Shown: piece by piece, positions 1-11,486 of the stretch
How positions within the stretch are numbered: the stretch's first letter is position 1
Layout of the letters: every line of letters starts with the position of its first letter
Assembly: GCF_902167145.1 (NCBI RefSeq)
Contig: NC_050105.1
Location: forward strand, 117,321,898 to 117,385,897
Length of the DNA: 64,000 nt
Reading direction: 5' to 3'
Source of the DNA: Zea mays
Lineage: Eukaryota; Streptophyta; Magnoliopsida; Poales; Poaceae
Notes under the pieces: model-generated
Seen by the model: only the letters and a program-made list of their open reading frames with translations
Database searches by the model: none
Told to the model about the DNA's origin: nothing
Translations under genes and position numbers: made by a program

Positions 1-3000
1 GAGTCACCGAGGGCGTCGAGGCGTCTGACCCCTAGCTCGATGGCGATCCGCAACCCGTTAACCAGAGCCTCGTAGTCAGCCACATTGTTGGACGCCGGGA
101 AATGGAGGTGTAGCACGTAGCGTAGGTGCTTCCCGAGGGGCGAGATGAAGAGCAGGCCCGCGCCGGCTCCCGTCTTCATCAGCGACCCGTTGAAAAACAT
201 GGTCCAGAGCTCCGGTTGGATCGGAGCCGTCGGCAGCTGGGTGTCGACCCATTCACCTACGAAGTCCGCCAACACCTGGGACTTGATGGCCTTCAGAGGG
301 GCGAATGAGATCGTTTCGCCCATGATTTCCACCGCCCACTTTGCGATCCTGCCCGAGGCCTCTCGGCACTGGATGATCTCCCCCAGGGGGAAGGATGACA
401 CCACAGTTACCGGATGAGACTCGAAGTAATGTCGCAACTTCCGCCTCGTCAGGATCACTGCATACAGCAGTTTCTGAACTTGTGGGTAGCGGATCTTGGT
501 CTCGGACAGTACCTCGCTGACGAAGTAGACTGGCCTCTGAACGGGCAATGCATGCCCTTCTTCTTGCCTCTCGACCATAATCGCGGCGCTAACCACCTGA
601 GTGGTCGCGGCGACGTAGACCAAGAGGGCTTCTCCATCAGCTGGGGGCACCAAGATGGGCACCTTTGTAAGGAGCGCCTTCAGGTTCCCGAGAGCTTCCT
701 CGGCCTCAGGGGTCCAAGCGAAACACTCGGTCTTCCTTAAGAGGCGGTACAGAGGCAGACCTCTTTCGCCGAGGCGTGAAATGAAGCGGCTCAGGGCCGC
801 GAGACATCCCATGACCCTCTGTACGCCTTTTAAGTCCTTGATGGGCCCCATGCTGGTGATAACTGCGATCTTCTCCGGGTTGGCTTCGATGCCTCACTCG
901 GAGACGATGAACCCCAGGAGCATGCCCCGGGGCACCCCGAAGACACACTTCTCAGGATTGAGCTTGACTCCTTTCGCCTTGAGACATCGGAATGTCACTT
1001 CAAGGTCGGAGAGGAGGTCGGAAGCCTTCCTTGTCTTGACTACGATGTCGTCGACGTAGGCCTCGACTGTGCGACCGATGTGTTCGGCAAACACATGGTT
1101 CATGCACCGCTGGTACGTCGCGCCCGCATTCCTCAAACCGAACGGCATGGTGACATAGCAGTACATGCCGAAGGGCGTGATGAAAGAAGTCGCGAGCTGG
1201 TCGGACTCTTTCATCCGGATTTGGTGATACCCTGAGTAGGCATCGAGGAAGGACAGGGTTTCGCACCCAGCGGTGGAATCCACGATTTGATCGATGCGAG
1301 GTAGAGGGTAGGGAACCTTCGGACATGCTTTGTTGAGACCAGTGTAGTCTACACACATCCGCCATTTCCCCCCTTTCTTCCTCACAAGCACAGGGTTGGC
1401 AAGCCATTCGGGATGGAGTACCTCTTTGATGAACCCTGCCGCCATTAGCTTGTGGATCTCCTCGCCTATCACTCTGCGCTTCTCCTCGTCGAATCGGCGC
1501 AAAGGCTGCCTGACGGGTCAGGCTCCGGCCCGAATATCCAGCGAGTGCTCGGCGACATCCCTCGGTATGCCGGGCATGTCCGAGGGACTCCACGCAAAGA
1601 CGTCGGCGTTTGCACGGAGAAAGTCGACGAGCACTGCTTCCTATTTGGGGTCGAGCCCGGAACCAATCCGGATCTGCTTGGAGGTGTCGCCACTGGGGTC
1701 GAGTGGGACGGCCTTAACCGTCTCCGCTGGCTCGAAGTTGCTGGCATGGCGCTTCACGTCTGGCACCTCTTTGGAGAGGTTCTCCAGGTCGGCGATGAGG
1801 GCCTCGGACTCGGCAAGGGCCTCGGCGTACTCCACGCACTCCACGTCGCATTCGAACGCGTGTTTGTGCGTGGGGCCGACGGTGATGACCCCGTTGGGGC
1901 CCGACATCTTGAGCTTCAGGTAGGTGTAGTTGGGGACGGCCATGAACTTCGCGTAGCATGGCCTCCCCAGTACCGCGTGGTAGGTTCCTCGGAACCCGAC
2001 CACCTCGAACGTCAAGGTCTCCCTTCGGAAGTTGGAGGGCGTTCCGAAGCAGACGGGAAGGTCAAGTCGTCCGAGGGGCTGGACGCGCTTCCCAGGGATG
2101 ATCCCGTGGAAGGGCGCAGCGCCTGCCCGGACGGAGGACAGATCGACGCGCAGGAGCCTGAGGGTCTCGGCGTAGATGATGTTGAGGCAGCTGCCCCCGT
2201 CCATCAGGACCTTGGTGAGCCTGACGTCGCCGATGACGGGGTCGACGACGAGCGGGTATTTCCCTGGGCTCGGCACGTGGTCGGGGTGGTCAGCTTGGTC
2301 GAAGGTGATGGGCTTGTCGGACCAGTCTAGGTAGACTGGCGCCGCCACCTTCACCGAGCAGACCTCCTGGCGCTCTTGCTTGCGATGCCGAGCCGAGGCA
2401 TTCGCCACATGCCCACCGTAGATCATAAAGCAGTCGCGAACCTCGGGGTACTCTCCTGCTTGGTGATCTTCCTTCTTGTCGTCGTCGCGGGCCCTGCCAC
2501 CCTCCGCGGGTGGCCCGGCCCTGACGTCGTTGGCGACGCAGTGTTGGAAACCTTGGGGCAGGTGACGTATTTCTCCGGCCGGGGGTTGGCCCGCCCATAC
2601 CTGCCCGACGTCCCGGCGGACCGGCTCAAGCGCTCCTGCTCCCTCGTCGAGCCTGGCCTGCGCCCCGTGGACTTGCTCGAGCTGTGGGTCGTGACCCCCC
2701 GCCGGAACGGGGACCACAGCTAGCTCCCGCGGGATGTCAGCACGAGGCACCGGCCTAGGAAGATCACCGTCCTCCGGCATGCCAAGATGGTTGCCTTCGG
2801 AGGGATCCCCCAGCTCGACGTGGAAACATTCGCGGCTTGGGCCGCAGTCCTCGTCGTCAAGGCTGCGGCTATCGTCGGAACAGTCGGAGAGGCAGTAGTC
2901 ACATGTGGTCATGAAGTCCCGCATGGCACTAGGGTTGCCAAATCCGGAGAAATCCCAACAGATGTTGGGAGCGTCATCTTCCTCGGACCCAGAGGGCCCG

Positions 3001-3650
3001 TAGGTCGAGACGTCTGTCAATCGGTCCCAAGGCGATCGCACACGAAACCCCAGTGGGGTTGCACTCGCCTCAACGAGAGTGCCCGCCAAAGCGAGGTCGC
3101 TAGGCGGGTTGAGGCCGAGTCGAAATGACGTAGGATGGGAATTAGTCTGTACCTTTTGGTCGACGAGGAGCGACGTAGTCACATCGGGGACTGGTTGCAC
3201 CGTCGTCTCAGGTACAAGGGCGACGTCCTGCAAGCCCTCCGCGAGCGCGCTGGCGTCGTCTTCTTGCTCGGGATCAGTGCGTCGCGGGGGGACGGCGCTT
3301 GCCTTCGTCTCGAACGCGAGGTCGACGCCCGGCGTGCCTTCCGTTGGGGCGCTGGGAACGTCGATTCGCTCGACGGCCGACGAAGCGCGGCCTCCCGCTT
3401 GGCCTTGGTTGCCCCGCCTCCTCCTCCGTTGGCGGGGGAGAGGACGGGGCGAGCTCGCATGTTGTTCTTCCACCACGCGGGGAAGATGTCGTCGATTCCG
3501 CCGCCGGCGGGCGGGTTGTCGGCCGCCATTGTCGTTGTCGCGCGGCGGTGGAAGGAGTATCATGTCGTAGCTGCCGTCGAAGGACATGAACTCAAGACTC
3601 CCGAAACGGAGCACCGTCCCGGGCCGGAGAGGTCGCTGGAGACTGCCCAT
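1..3650 (-). pseudogene. gag-pol: Gag-Pol of element A, with three nonsense codons and an in-frame gag deletion
   Basis: Read from ATG 3648-3650, about 40 nt after the primer-binding site, the frame is open to a TAG at 1641-1643, giving 669 aa of gag plus protease (the protease-like stretch contains VLMDGGSCLNIIY). The same frame then carries reverse transcriptase, with YVDDIVV and a FGLRNAGATYQR stretch, and RNase H to base 1. It is broken by TGA at 1518-1520 and TGA at 894-896. All three stops are one transition from CAG or CGA, as expected from deamination of methylated cytosine. Compared with the copy at 22254-25725, gag lacks 1,239 bp (413 codons) at about 2518-2523. The distal RNase H domain reads FFNGS where FFDGS is usual. 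Not functional as written. Confidence 0.88.
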
Positions 3651-3690
3651 CTGGAGCTTGACGGGAAGCTGTTCGTCAGCACACAGCAGG

Positions 3691-3708
3691 CCCCTACCTG
3701 GCGCGCCA
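3691..3708 (-). promoter_or_regulatory. Primer-binding site of element A
   Basis: The minus strand reads TGGCGCGCCAGGTAGGGG two bases after the end of the LTR. It starts with TGG, the complement of a tRNA CCA end, as expected for priming of minus-strand DNA. The same motif lies at 25766-25783 and, with one difference, at 33138-33155. The primer tRNA was not determined; RIRE2-type rice elements with a similar site have been linked to tRNA-Arg. Confidence 0.8.
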
Positions 3709-3710
3709 AC

Positions 3711-5501
3711 TGTCGGCGTTTCGAGACCGGGGGGTCCCTGAGCCGACGAGTGAGTGTGCCGCGTGCCCCAGCCCAGATGGGTCGAGCGCGTGGGCGAGCG
3801 CGAAGGGGGGAGAGCGAGGTGGCCGGAGACGGGCGTGAGAGAGGTGGAAATCCCGCGGCCTTCGTGTTCGTCCCGCGCCCAGGTCGGGTGCGCTTGCAGT
3901 AGGGGGTTACAAGCGTCCACGCGGGTGAGGGAAGCGAGCGGCCCCAAGAGAGCGCCTGTCCCGTCCTCGTCCCGCGCGGCCAACCTTCTCTAAAAAGGCC
4001 CTGGTCCTTCCTTTTATAGTCGTAAGGAGAGGATCCAGGTGTACAATGGGGGTGTAGCAGAGTGCTACGTGTCTAGCGGAGGGAGAGCTAGCGCCCTAAG
4101 TACATGCCAATGTGGCAGCCGGAGAGATCTTGGCACCCTGCTGGTGTGATGTCGTGGCTGTCGGAGGAGCAACGGAGCTTGGCGGAGGGACAACTGTCGG
4201 AGCGGTCGAGTCTTTGCTGACGTCCCCCTGCTTCCGTAAGGGAGCTGAGAGCCGCCGTCGTCACAGGGCACGCGGGGCGCCATCATTGCCTATCTGGCGG
4301 AGCTAGCTAGATGGGACACCGGTCTTGTTCTCTGCGGCCCGAGTCGGCTCGGGGTAGAGTGATGATGGCGCTCCCTGTCGACGTGGCGGGCCTGTGCCCT
4401 AGGTCGGGCGACGTGGGGGCTCCTCCGAAGCTGGGGTCGAGTCTGTCTTCCATTGCCGAGGCCGAGCCCGAGCCCCTGGGTCGGGCGAGGCGGAGGTCGT
4501 TCGGCAGAGGCCAGGGCGGAGTCCGAGCCCTGGGGTCGGGCGAAGCGGAGTTCGTCGTCTTCCGGGTCTTAGCCCGAGTCCGAGCCCTGGGGTCGGGCGG
4601 AGCGGAGTTCGCCGTCTTCCGGGCCTTAGCCCGAGTCCGAGCCCTAGGGTCGGGCGGAGCGGAGTTCGCCGTCTTCCGGGCCTTAGCCCGAGTCCGAGCC
4701 CTGGGGTCGGGCGGAGCGGAGTTCGCCGTCTTTCGGGTCTTAGCCCGAGTCCGAGCCCTGGGGTCGGGCGGAGCGGAGTTCGCCGTCTTCCGGGTCTTAG
4801 CCCGAGTCCGAGCCCTGGGGTCGGGCGGAGCGGAGTTCGCCGTCTTCCGGGTCTTAGCCCGAGTCCGAGCCCTGGGGTCGGGCAGAGCGGAGTTCGCCGT
4901 CTTCCGGGTCTTAGCCCGAGTCCGAGCCCTGGGTCGGGCGGAGCGGAGTTCGCCGTCTTCCGGGTCTTAGCCCGAGTCCGAGCCCTGGGTCGGGTGGAGC
5001 GGAGTTTCCTATGGCGCCTTTGGCAGGGCCTGACTGCCTGTCAGTCTCACTCTGTCAAGTGGCACTGCAGTCGGAGTGGCGCAGGCGGCGCTGTCCTTCT
5101 GTCAGACCGGTCAGTGGTGCGGCGAAGTGACGGCGGTCACTTCGGCTCTGCCGGGGGGCGCGCGTCAGGATAAAGGTGTCAGGCCACCTTTGCGTTAAAT
5201 GCTCCTGCGACTCGGTCGGTCGGTGTGGCGATTTAGTCAGGGTTGCTTCTTAGCGAAGGCAAGGCCTCGGGCGAGCCGGAGATGTGCCCGCCGTTAAAGG
5301 GGGGCCTCGGGCGAGACGGAAATCCCTCGGGGTCGGCTGCCCTTGTCCGAGGCTAGGCTCGGACGTGGCGTGATCAAGTCGCTCGTATGGACTGATCCCT
5401 GACTTAATCGCACCCATCAGGCCTCTGCAGCTTTATGCTGATGGGGGTTACCAGCTGAGAATTAGGCGTCTTGAGGGTACCCCTAATTATGATCCCCGAC
5501 A
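3711..5501 (-). repeat. 5' LTR of element A (1,791 bp)
   Basis: The LTR is bounded by TGTCGGCGTTTCGAGACC at 3711 and CCCCGACA ending at 5501, so both strands give TG...CA ends. It aligns with the LTRs at 17318-19047 and 25786-27290. A GC-rich tandem array at about 4516-5010 holds nine units of about 57 bp. A TATA-like TATAAAAGG on the minus strand (about 4009-4017) is the candidate core promoter. Confidence 0.9.
4516..5010. repeat. Tandem array of about nine 56-57 bp units inside the LTR
   Basis: Each unit contains GAGTCCGAGCCCTGGG, a GTCGGGCGGAGCGGAGTTC stretch and GCCGTCTTCCGGG. The unit is divisible by three in places, which produces a spurious repetitive ORF on the plus strand. The same array has eight units in the LTR at 17318-19047 and four in the LTR at 25786-27290. 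Confidence 0.9.
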
Positions 5502-7122
5502 AGTAGATTGTGAGGAAAGATCCCTTCCTTAACTCATTTCTGATGCACATCTTTCCTATCTGTAAGGCAGGATGGTTTTTACCTTAATGTATTCCAAGAG
5601 TCTTATTAAGGTGAGATGTTGTCCTACAGAACATCTTCTGAGGAATACACCTATATGAGTCAGACTGCTAGTCACAGTCTATGGGACTTGGGTAATCCCT
5701 AAGTATTCATGAAAGGCACTGAAGTATGACTTATATGCTTCTAAACAGCGGGAATATCCTTTTGCAGCCTAGTATCAGCAAAGGATTTGAGTGAATCTTA
5801 TTTCGCACAAAACTGTCAATTCAAGGCATAGTCCATTGTTCAGTTGTGAATGAGTGAAACTCTTATTCTAGATGGATGTTCAACTTAACAGTCTCCATCG
5901 AAACACTGGTATATCAAAGGATTGTGATTCTGATACTTCATCATTACAAACCCTAGAGTTTGGTGGGGATTGTTGGATCTTTTATGGGCTTGGCCCATTT
6001 ATTGAATAAACTCTATGGTGTGTAATGGTGGAGAATACCAATAGTACCACATTGGAAGTCCAAGGGTCTTTTGCCTTGACTTATATGGTGGGATTTATTC
6101 CACTTAACTTGAGAAGTCAAGAAATGGACAAGGGCGTGCCACACGCGCGCGCGCCGCCGCCGCCGCCGGCCGGGCCGGGCGTGGCGTGGCGTGGCGAGGC
6201 GAGGCAGGCAGGCAGGCAGGCGAGCGGGCGTGGTGTGGTTGTGTTAATTTTTAGCACTCACTAACCGCGTACGTCAGCCGAGTGACCCTGTCTCTTCGTC
6301 TGCCGAGTGACCCTGTCTCTTCGTCAGCCAGCCGAGTGACCCTTCTCCTTCAGCTGCCGACTCATGGCGTGACTCGGTAAGAGCTGGCCGACTCATGGCA
6401 TAACTCGGCTAGAGCTGGCCGACTCTTGGCGTGACTCGGCGACCTTTCTCCTTCAGCTTCCCTCTGCGAGAGGTTAAATAGAGGAGCACCCCTGTCACTC
6501 GGTACACGCGAGAAACACTTTCAGAATCACAGTTCAGCCGCCGAGTGAGGGTATTTCCATCTCGTGGCTCTGCGCGCACAGAGAGGCGAGAGGGCAGGTG
6601 CCTCCGAAGCCGGTGCCGTTCGAGACCTTGCACGGGGGATCGGCAATTAGGTTTTTGGGGAGCGTCTACGCGACTGCCCAAAACATCTTCAACATGACAA
6701 AGGAAGCTGGCCAAGGATCTGGATCATCAGAGCGCATAGGAGGGTATGATCAGTTTATTTACTTACTGTTTTGTGTTCTGGAGATTATATATGTTTCATA
6801 TTTTCATCTATGATGTTTCATATTTACGAATGATTTTATCTTATCTGTTCTGTCTTATTATAATATGATAGATCTGTCTGTTTTAATTTTACAGTCATGC
6901 TATTTATGTTTCTATCTGTTTACTTTCATTTGTTCAGTCAGTATACATGTTTATCGTATTTATATGATTTATATAATTCACATGCTCTATGTTCTCTTGA
7001 TTCATACTGGTATGGATCAATTTGAGATCATAATTTCTATGGTTAATTATTTATTATATGTCATCATCATAATGTTGATTTATGGAATTAAAATAATACG
7101 GAAAATGCCTATAATTCTAACA
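5502..7122 (+). mobile_element. Ty1/copia remnant: 3' internal tail and 3' LTR
   Basis: Only the downstream end of a plus-strand copia element is visible. Bases 5502-5970 are 3' non-coding internal sequence related to the same region of the copia array: both contain an AATTCAAGGCATAGTCCATTG-like stretch and an ACTTAACAGTCTC stretch. A polypurine tract ending GGTGGGGAT directly precedes the LTR. The left side is cut off by gypsy element A, which ends at 5501. The five bases after the LTR (TCAAT) are the candidate right-hand target duplication. Confidence 0.75.
5971..7122 (+). repeat. 3' LTR of the copia remnant (1,152 bp)
   Basis: It starts TGTTGGATCTTTTATGGG and ends AATTCTAACA. It contains a TATA-like TTAAATAGAGG near 6473, short repeats around CCGAGTGAC and GACTCATGGCGTGACTCGG (6276-6440), and a block at about 6641-6678 shared with the copia array LTR. 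An ATG at 6694 opens a short frame that runs into a GGTATGATC splice-donor-like site near 6741, then an AT-rich stretch to the LTR end. A spliced leader is therefore possible. The right boundary rests on the terminal CA. Confidence 0.7.
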
Positions 7123-7757
7123 TCAATTCAATATTTAAATTCTTGTCTTTTCTATGGTTTTCATCGATTAAAGAAAAAGAGATTAAAAGCTTCACGTATG
7201 TTTTTGGTATTTGAGACAACTAGTACTCTAAGGGTTGTGAATAAGATAAGTTTAAGTCCACGTCTAAATGTTGAGCAAAGGTTGGTGACTATAAAAAAAG
7301 AATGGTGATGGCCACAAAAAAATGAATAAAGTGCTTACATAGAGCGATAAAAAGGAGAAAAGTGAAATACAAGGACTAAAAACAAAAGTACAAGCCAAGA
7401 TATTTCGTTTTACTATTCAATACACATTAGAGTGAGTGACTGGATCCATTTAAAGAGGTACCTCAATAGAGCCCACACCTTTTAGGTGTTTTCGACAGGA
7501 ATGGCACTCAATATCAAACAATTGAAACCATCTTTAGAAGTTCATAAATGCATAGAATGATTTAGTTTGTGTTTGCTCCAAATTTTTAGAAGTGTTTCAA
7601 GTGCCAAAAAGCATAATGCTATTTTTCTTGAAAGAACTATTGAAAACATAGTACATTTTTTTACTGCATTGTAGATCCTATTTTTGGCTTTTAATATAAT
7701 GAGATACACAAGTATTTATCAGAGAAAGGGAGAAAGGGTCTTGCTAGAAATCTGTGT
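7123..7757. other. AT-rich upstream region of the DUF1279 gene
   Basis: There is no convincing ORF or repeat. The stretch is AT-rich and resembles ordinary intergenic or promoter DNA between the copia LTR and the first exon of the broken DUF1279 gene. Confidence 0.4.
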
Positions 7758-8130
7758 TTGATGTTGAGTTTCCAACTTTTTCAAGGACAAAGGAGCTCAT
7801 CCTTATATTTTTCCTTCGGGGCCAGGTGCAGGTGCAAAAGGCCCAATTTATGCTGGTTCTTGGTACTCCGTGGCTCAGCGCACAGGCAACATGTGCCCTT
7901 CTTCCACCTCACGTTGCCACTCTTGAGGCCTCGAGGCCCAGAAACGCAGAGGCCCAAATGCATTTCAGCTTCAGCAACAAGTTCGCGGCTTTGTTCAATC
8001 GTTCTGCTCCTACCAATTCCACTCCCAGTCCCAGCCATCCCCGCCCAAACCACGGCGGCAACGGCTCTACTCCTTCCGGCGGCAACGGCTAGGCAGCGCT
8101 GCACCCACAGGTTGCTGCAGCCGCAGCAGC

Positions 8131-8959
8131 TGTTGAATAATTAGACAAATTCCAAATTAAATTCCGAATATAAATCATGACCAAATCAGAAGAACTGAAA
8201 TAAAAGTCAAATCAGATAATGCGTACTGATTATACTTACTGATTGTTGGCGCGCGCCAGGATCAGCTGGGTCGACGATGTCAGAAGATCACGAGCAGTCG
8301 CGTGAAGACGCTTCCCAAAAACCTTATTCGCCCTCTCCCGGTGCAGGATCTAGAAGACGAAGGGTTCCGGAGACCTGCTCTCTTGATCGCAGATGCACCT
8401 CTGCGGTCGGGACGAAGGGAACTAAAAGGCGGCTCAGCTATGAAGAGAGGCGAAAGCGAACTGGGATCTGGGATGATTTGGAGGCTGGATGCCGGGCTCC
8501 TTTTATAGGGCCGAGTCCGCGACCCCCCGTGCTTATCCGCCCACGAAAATCTCGCAATCAGTTGAGATTTTATAGCGATCGGTTAGGATAAGCGTAACAG
8601 CCAAGAAACCAAAAAATCAAACGGCAAAAGGTAGCCGCGCCCCCGCAAGGCGAGGGGCCGGATTTCGGCGGACCATTCACGCGCATGTCGTGCGCCCGCG
8701 CCCTTCGCCCCGCCCCGCCCCGCCCCGGCCAGGCGAGGCGATCGCGCGCGCGCGTGTGGCTCTCCACACTCTCTCCTCTCATCCATGACTTGGTGAGTGA
8801 GTGTGGCTTCCATATTTAAGTTAGCTCTACTCCACAAGAACTAGCAATATGGTGCTATTGGTTCCACCTATCCCTTAGCCATCCACTTATATGGGCTTTT
8901 GAGATTTTCCTGGGATTTATTAGAAATTCTTAATTGGGCCAAGCCCATAAATCCTAACA
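8131..8959 (-). repeat. 3' LTR of the copia array (829 bp)
   Basis: On the minus strand it starts TGTTAGGATTTATGGGCTTGG and ends AATTATTCAACA. A TATAAAAGG at about 8502-8510 (minus strand) is a strong core promoter, placing transcript starts near 8475. Downstream, 8315-8328 is the reverse complement of the bases beside the other LTR (13423-13436). A CA|GTAAGT donor-like site lies near the LTR 3' end. Confidence 0.88.
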
Positions 8960-9512
8960 ATCCCCCACCAGATCTCAAATGCCCATCTGCAGTTTTCGCC
9001 ACTGTTCACTACTGTTTAATATACTAGTTTTTCAGCAGAGACTGTTAAGTTGAACTTCCGCCTAGAACTCCAAGCTACACCAACCCACAACTTAGACAAT
9101 GGACTATGCCTTGAATTGCAAGTTTTGTGTGGATGGGTTTCACTTGAAGTCATGACCAGTACTTGGCTACCAGTAGTCCCCTTCTCGGGTGGAGCATATA
9201 CGTCGTACTCCAAGGTCTCTTCATAAGTTTACTAGAGATCACCCAAATCTCATAGACTGCGACGTTAGACAGTCTAACTCATATAGGTGTATTCTTTCAA
9301 AGAATGTTCTGCAGGACAACATCTTCGCTAATACAAGCCAACAGAACACATTAAGGCACAAAGCCAACCTGCCTTACAGCATTTGAGAGTATTGCATCTT
9401 TACTTAGAGAGGGTCAAAGGTTACTCTCCTCAGTTCACCAATGGCTTGTTCTTCCCAGGACCTAATTCACGGGATCTTCGATCACATAGATTGGGTTTCC
9501 ACCATGGCAACT

Positions 9513-11486
9513 TTATTCGGGTCTCATACCCATCTCTCTCGATGCGATTTCTATCACATTACGTGGTAGTCCCTTGGTAAAAGGATCTGCCAGATTTTTA
9601 TCTGTTGAAATATAAGTCACACTTATAACTCCGGTGTTTCTCAACTTTCTGACAGACTTCAATCGTCTTTTGACATGTCTTGATGACTTTCCATTATCCT
9701 TAGAACTCGTCACTTTAGCAATCACTGTCTGATTGTCACAGTTCATAAGGATAGCTGGTATTGGTTTCTCAACCACCGGCAAGTCCATCAGGAGTTCACG
9801 CAACCATTCTGCCTCAACGGTTGCTGTGTCAAGTGCAGCTAGCTCGGCTTCCATGGTTGACCTCGTCAAAATGGTCTGCTTGCATGACCTCCATGATACC
9901 GCACCTCCACCAATAGTAAAGACATAACCACTGGTGGCATAAAGCTCGTCTGCATCAGATATCCAGTTCGAATCACTATATCCTTCAAGTACTGCATGCT
10001 AACCAGAATAGTGAATTCCATAACTCATTGTACCTTGCAGGTAGCGCATAACCCGCTCAAGTGCATGCCAATGATCAGTCCCGGGGTTTGACATGAACCT
10101 ACTCAATTTGCTCACAGCAAACGAGATATCGGGCCTTGTTGCACCAGCAAGATACATGAGTGAACCGATAATCTGAGAGTATCTCAATTGGTCTAAACCA
10201 ATTCTCTTGTTCTTTCGCAGTGTCACACTGGGATCATAAGGTGTTGGAGAAGGTTTGCACTCAGAGAAGCCAAATCGCTTCAAAACCTTTTCAACATAGT
10301 GAGATTGCGAGAGAGTAATCCCACCATCTGCCTTAATCAGCTTGATGTTTAGAATCACATCAGCTTCTCCCAGATCTTTCATATCAAAACTCTTTGATAG
10401 AAAAGACTTGACTTCATTGATCACATCAATGTTTGTGCCAAATATCAATATATCATCAACATATAAGCACAATATAACTCCTTCGCCCCCACCACAGCGA
10501 TAATATACACATCTGTCTGCCTCATTAATGGCAAAGCCTGCAGACGTTAGAGTCGTGTCAAACTTCTCATGCCACTGCTTTGGTGCTTGCTTCAGACCAT
10601 ACAAAGATTTCAATAACTTGCACACCTTGCTTTCTTGACCCTTTACTACAAATCCATCAGGCTGTTCCATATAGATTTCCTCGTCCAGCTCTCCATTAAG
10701 AAAAGCTGTCTTTACATCCATCTGATGAACAAGGAGACTATACGAGGCAGCCAAAGAAAGTAGTACTCGAATAGTGGTCATTCTAGCAACAGGTGAGTAA
10801 GTATCAAAGAAGTCTTCTCCTTCTTTCTGAGTATAGCCTTTAGCCACAAGCCTAGCCTTGTACTTTTCAATTGTACCATCAGGCTTGAGCTTCTTTTTAA
10901 ACACCCACTTACAACCCACAGGTTTGCATCCATAGGGTCGATCAGTGACTTCCCACGTACCATTTGAAAGAATAGAGTCCATCTCATTATGAACTGCTTC
11001 TTTCCAATCATCTGCATCTGGAGATGCAAATGCTTCTGCAATGGTAGTAGGAGTATCGTCCACAAGGTACACAATGAAATCATCACCAAAGGATTTTTCA
11101 ACCCTTTGTCTCTTGCTCCTTTTAGGAGCATCATTGTCATCCTCCTCTAGGACAATTTCATGTGGCTGTTCAAAACTCTCAATAGGTGTATTATGTTCAG
11201 GAATTATCTCAGAAGAGTATCTAGAATTGCTATGAATGTCTTTCATTGGAAATATATGCTCAAAGAAAGTAGCATCACGTGATTCCATAATAGTATCAAC
11301 ATACACATCATGAACTTCAGATTTAACTACTAAAAATCTATATGCTATGCTACACGAAGCATATCCAAGAAAGACACAATCCACTGTCCTTGGGCCAAGC
11401 TTGCGCTTTTTATTAATTGGTACATTGACTTTCGCCATGCACCCCAAGTGCGCAAGTATGAAAGTGATGGTTTTCTCCCAACCCAC
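9513..11486 (-). pseudogene. pol: Copia integrase end, reverse transcriptase and RNase H
   Basis: The main frame (11486 to a TAG at 9999-10001) has the copia RT signatures [38 protein letters not shown] and LYVDDILIFG. After the stop the same frame continues as RNase H ([36 protein letters not shown]) and ends at 9513. The upstream integrase is in a different frame, so a frameshift lies near 11440-11486. A GAG-like linker rich in acid residues separates integrase from RT. The element is recently decayed: two nonsense codons and one frameshift in gag-pol. Confidence 0.88.

Larger units (their letters stand above)
1..5501 (-). mobile_element. Ty3/gypsy LTR retrotransposon A (Tat-like), cut by window edge
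   Basis: A minus-strand element whose 5' half lies in the window: 5' LTR at 3711-5501, primer-binding site next to it, then gag, protease, reverse transcriptase and RNase H running to base 1. It belongs to the same family as the element at 17318-27290, because LTR ends, primer site, leader and polyprotein match closely. The Tat-lineage assignment is inferred from a second, archaeal-type RNase H domain after the RT-linked one. The LTR ends at 5501 and the next five bases (AGTAG) should recur at the unseen other end. It is inserted in the copia remnant that resumes at 5502. The family name (maize flip or xilon-diguus type) is not certain. Confidence 0.9.

Noticed and set aside
4311..4970. 219-codon plus-strand ORF with repeated RVRALGSGGAEF units
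   Set aside because: It is produced by the 57-bp tandem array in the LTR, whose unit length is divisible by three.
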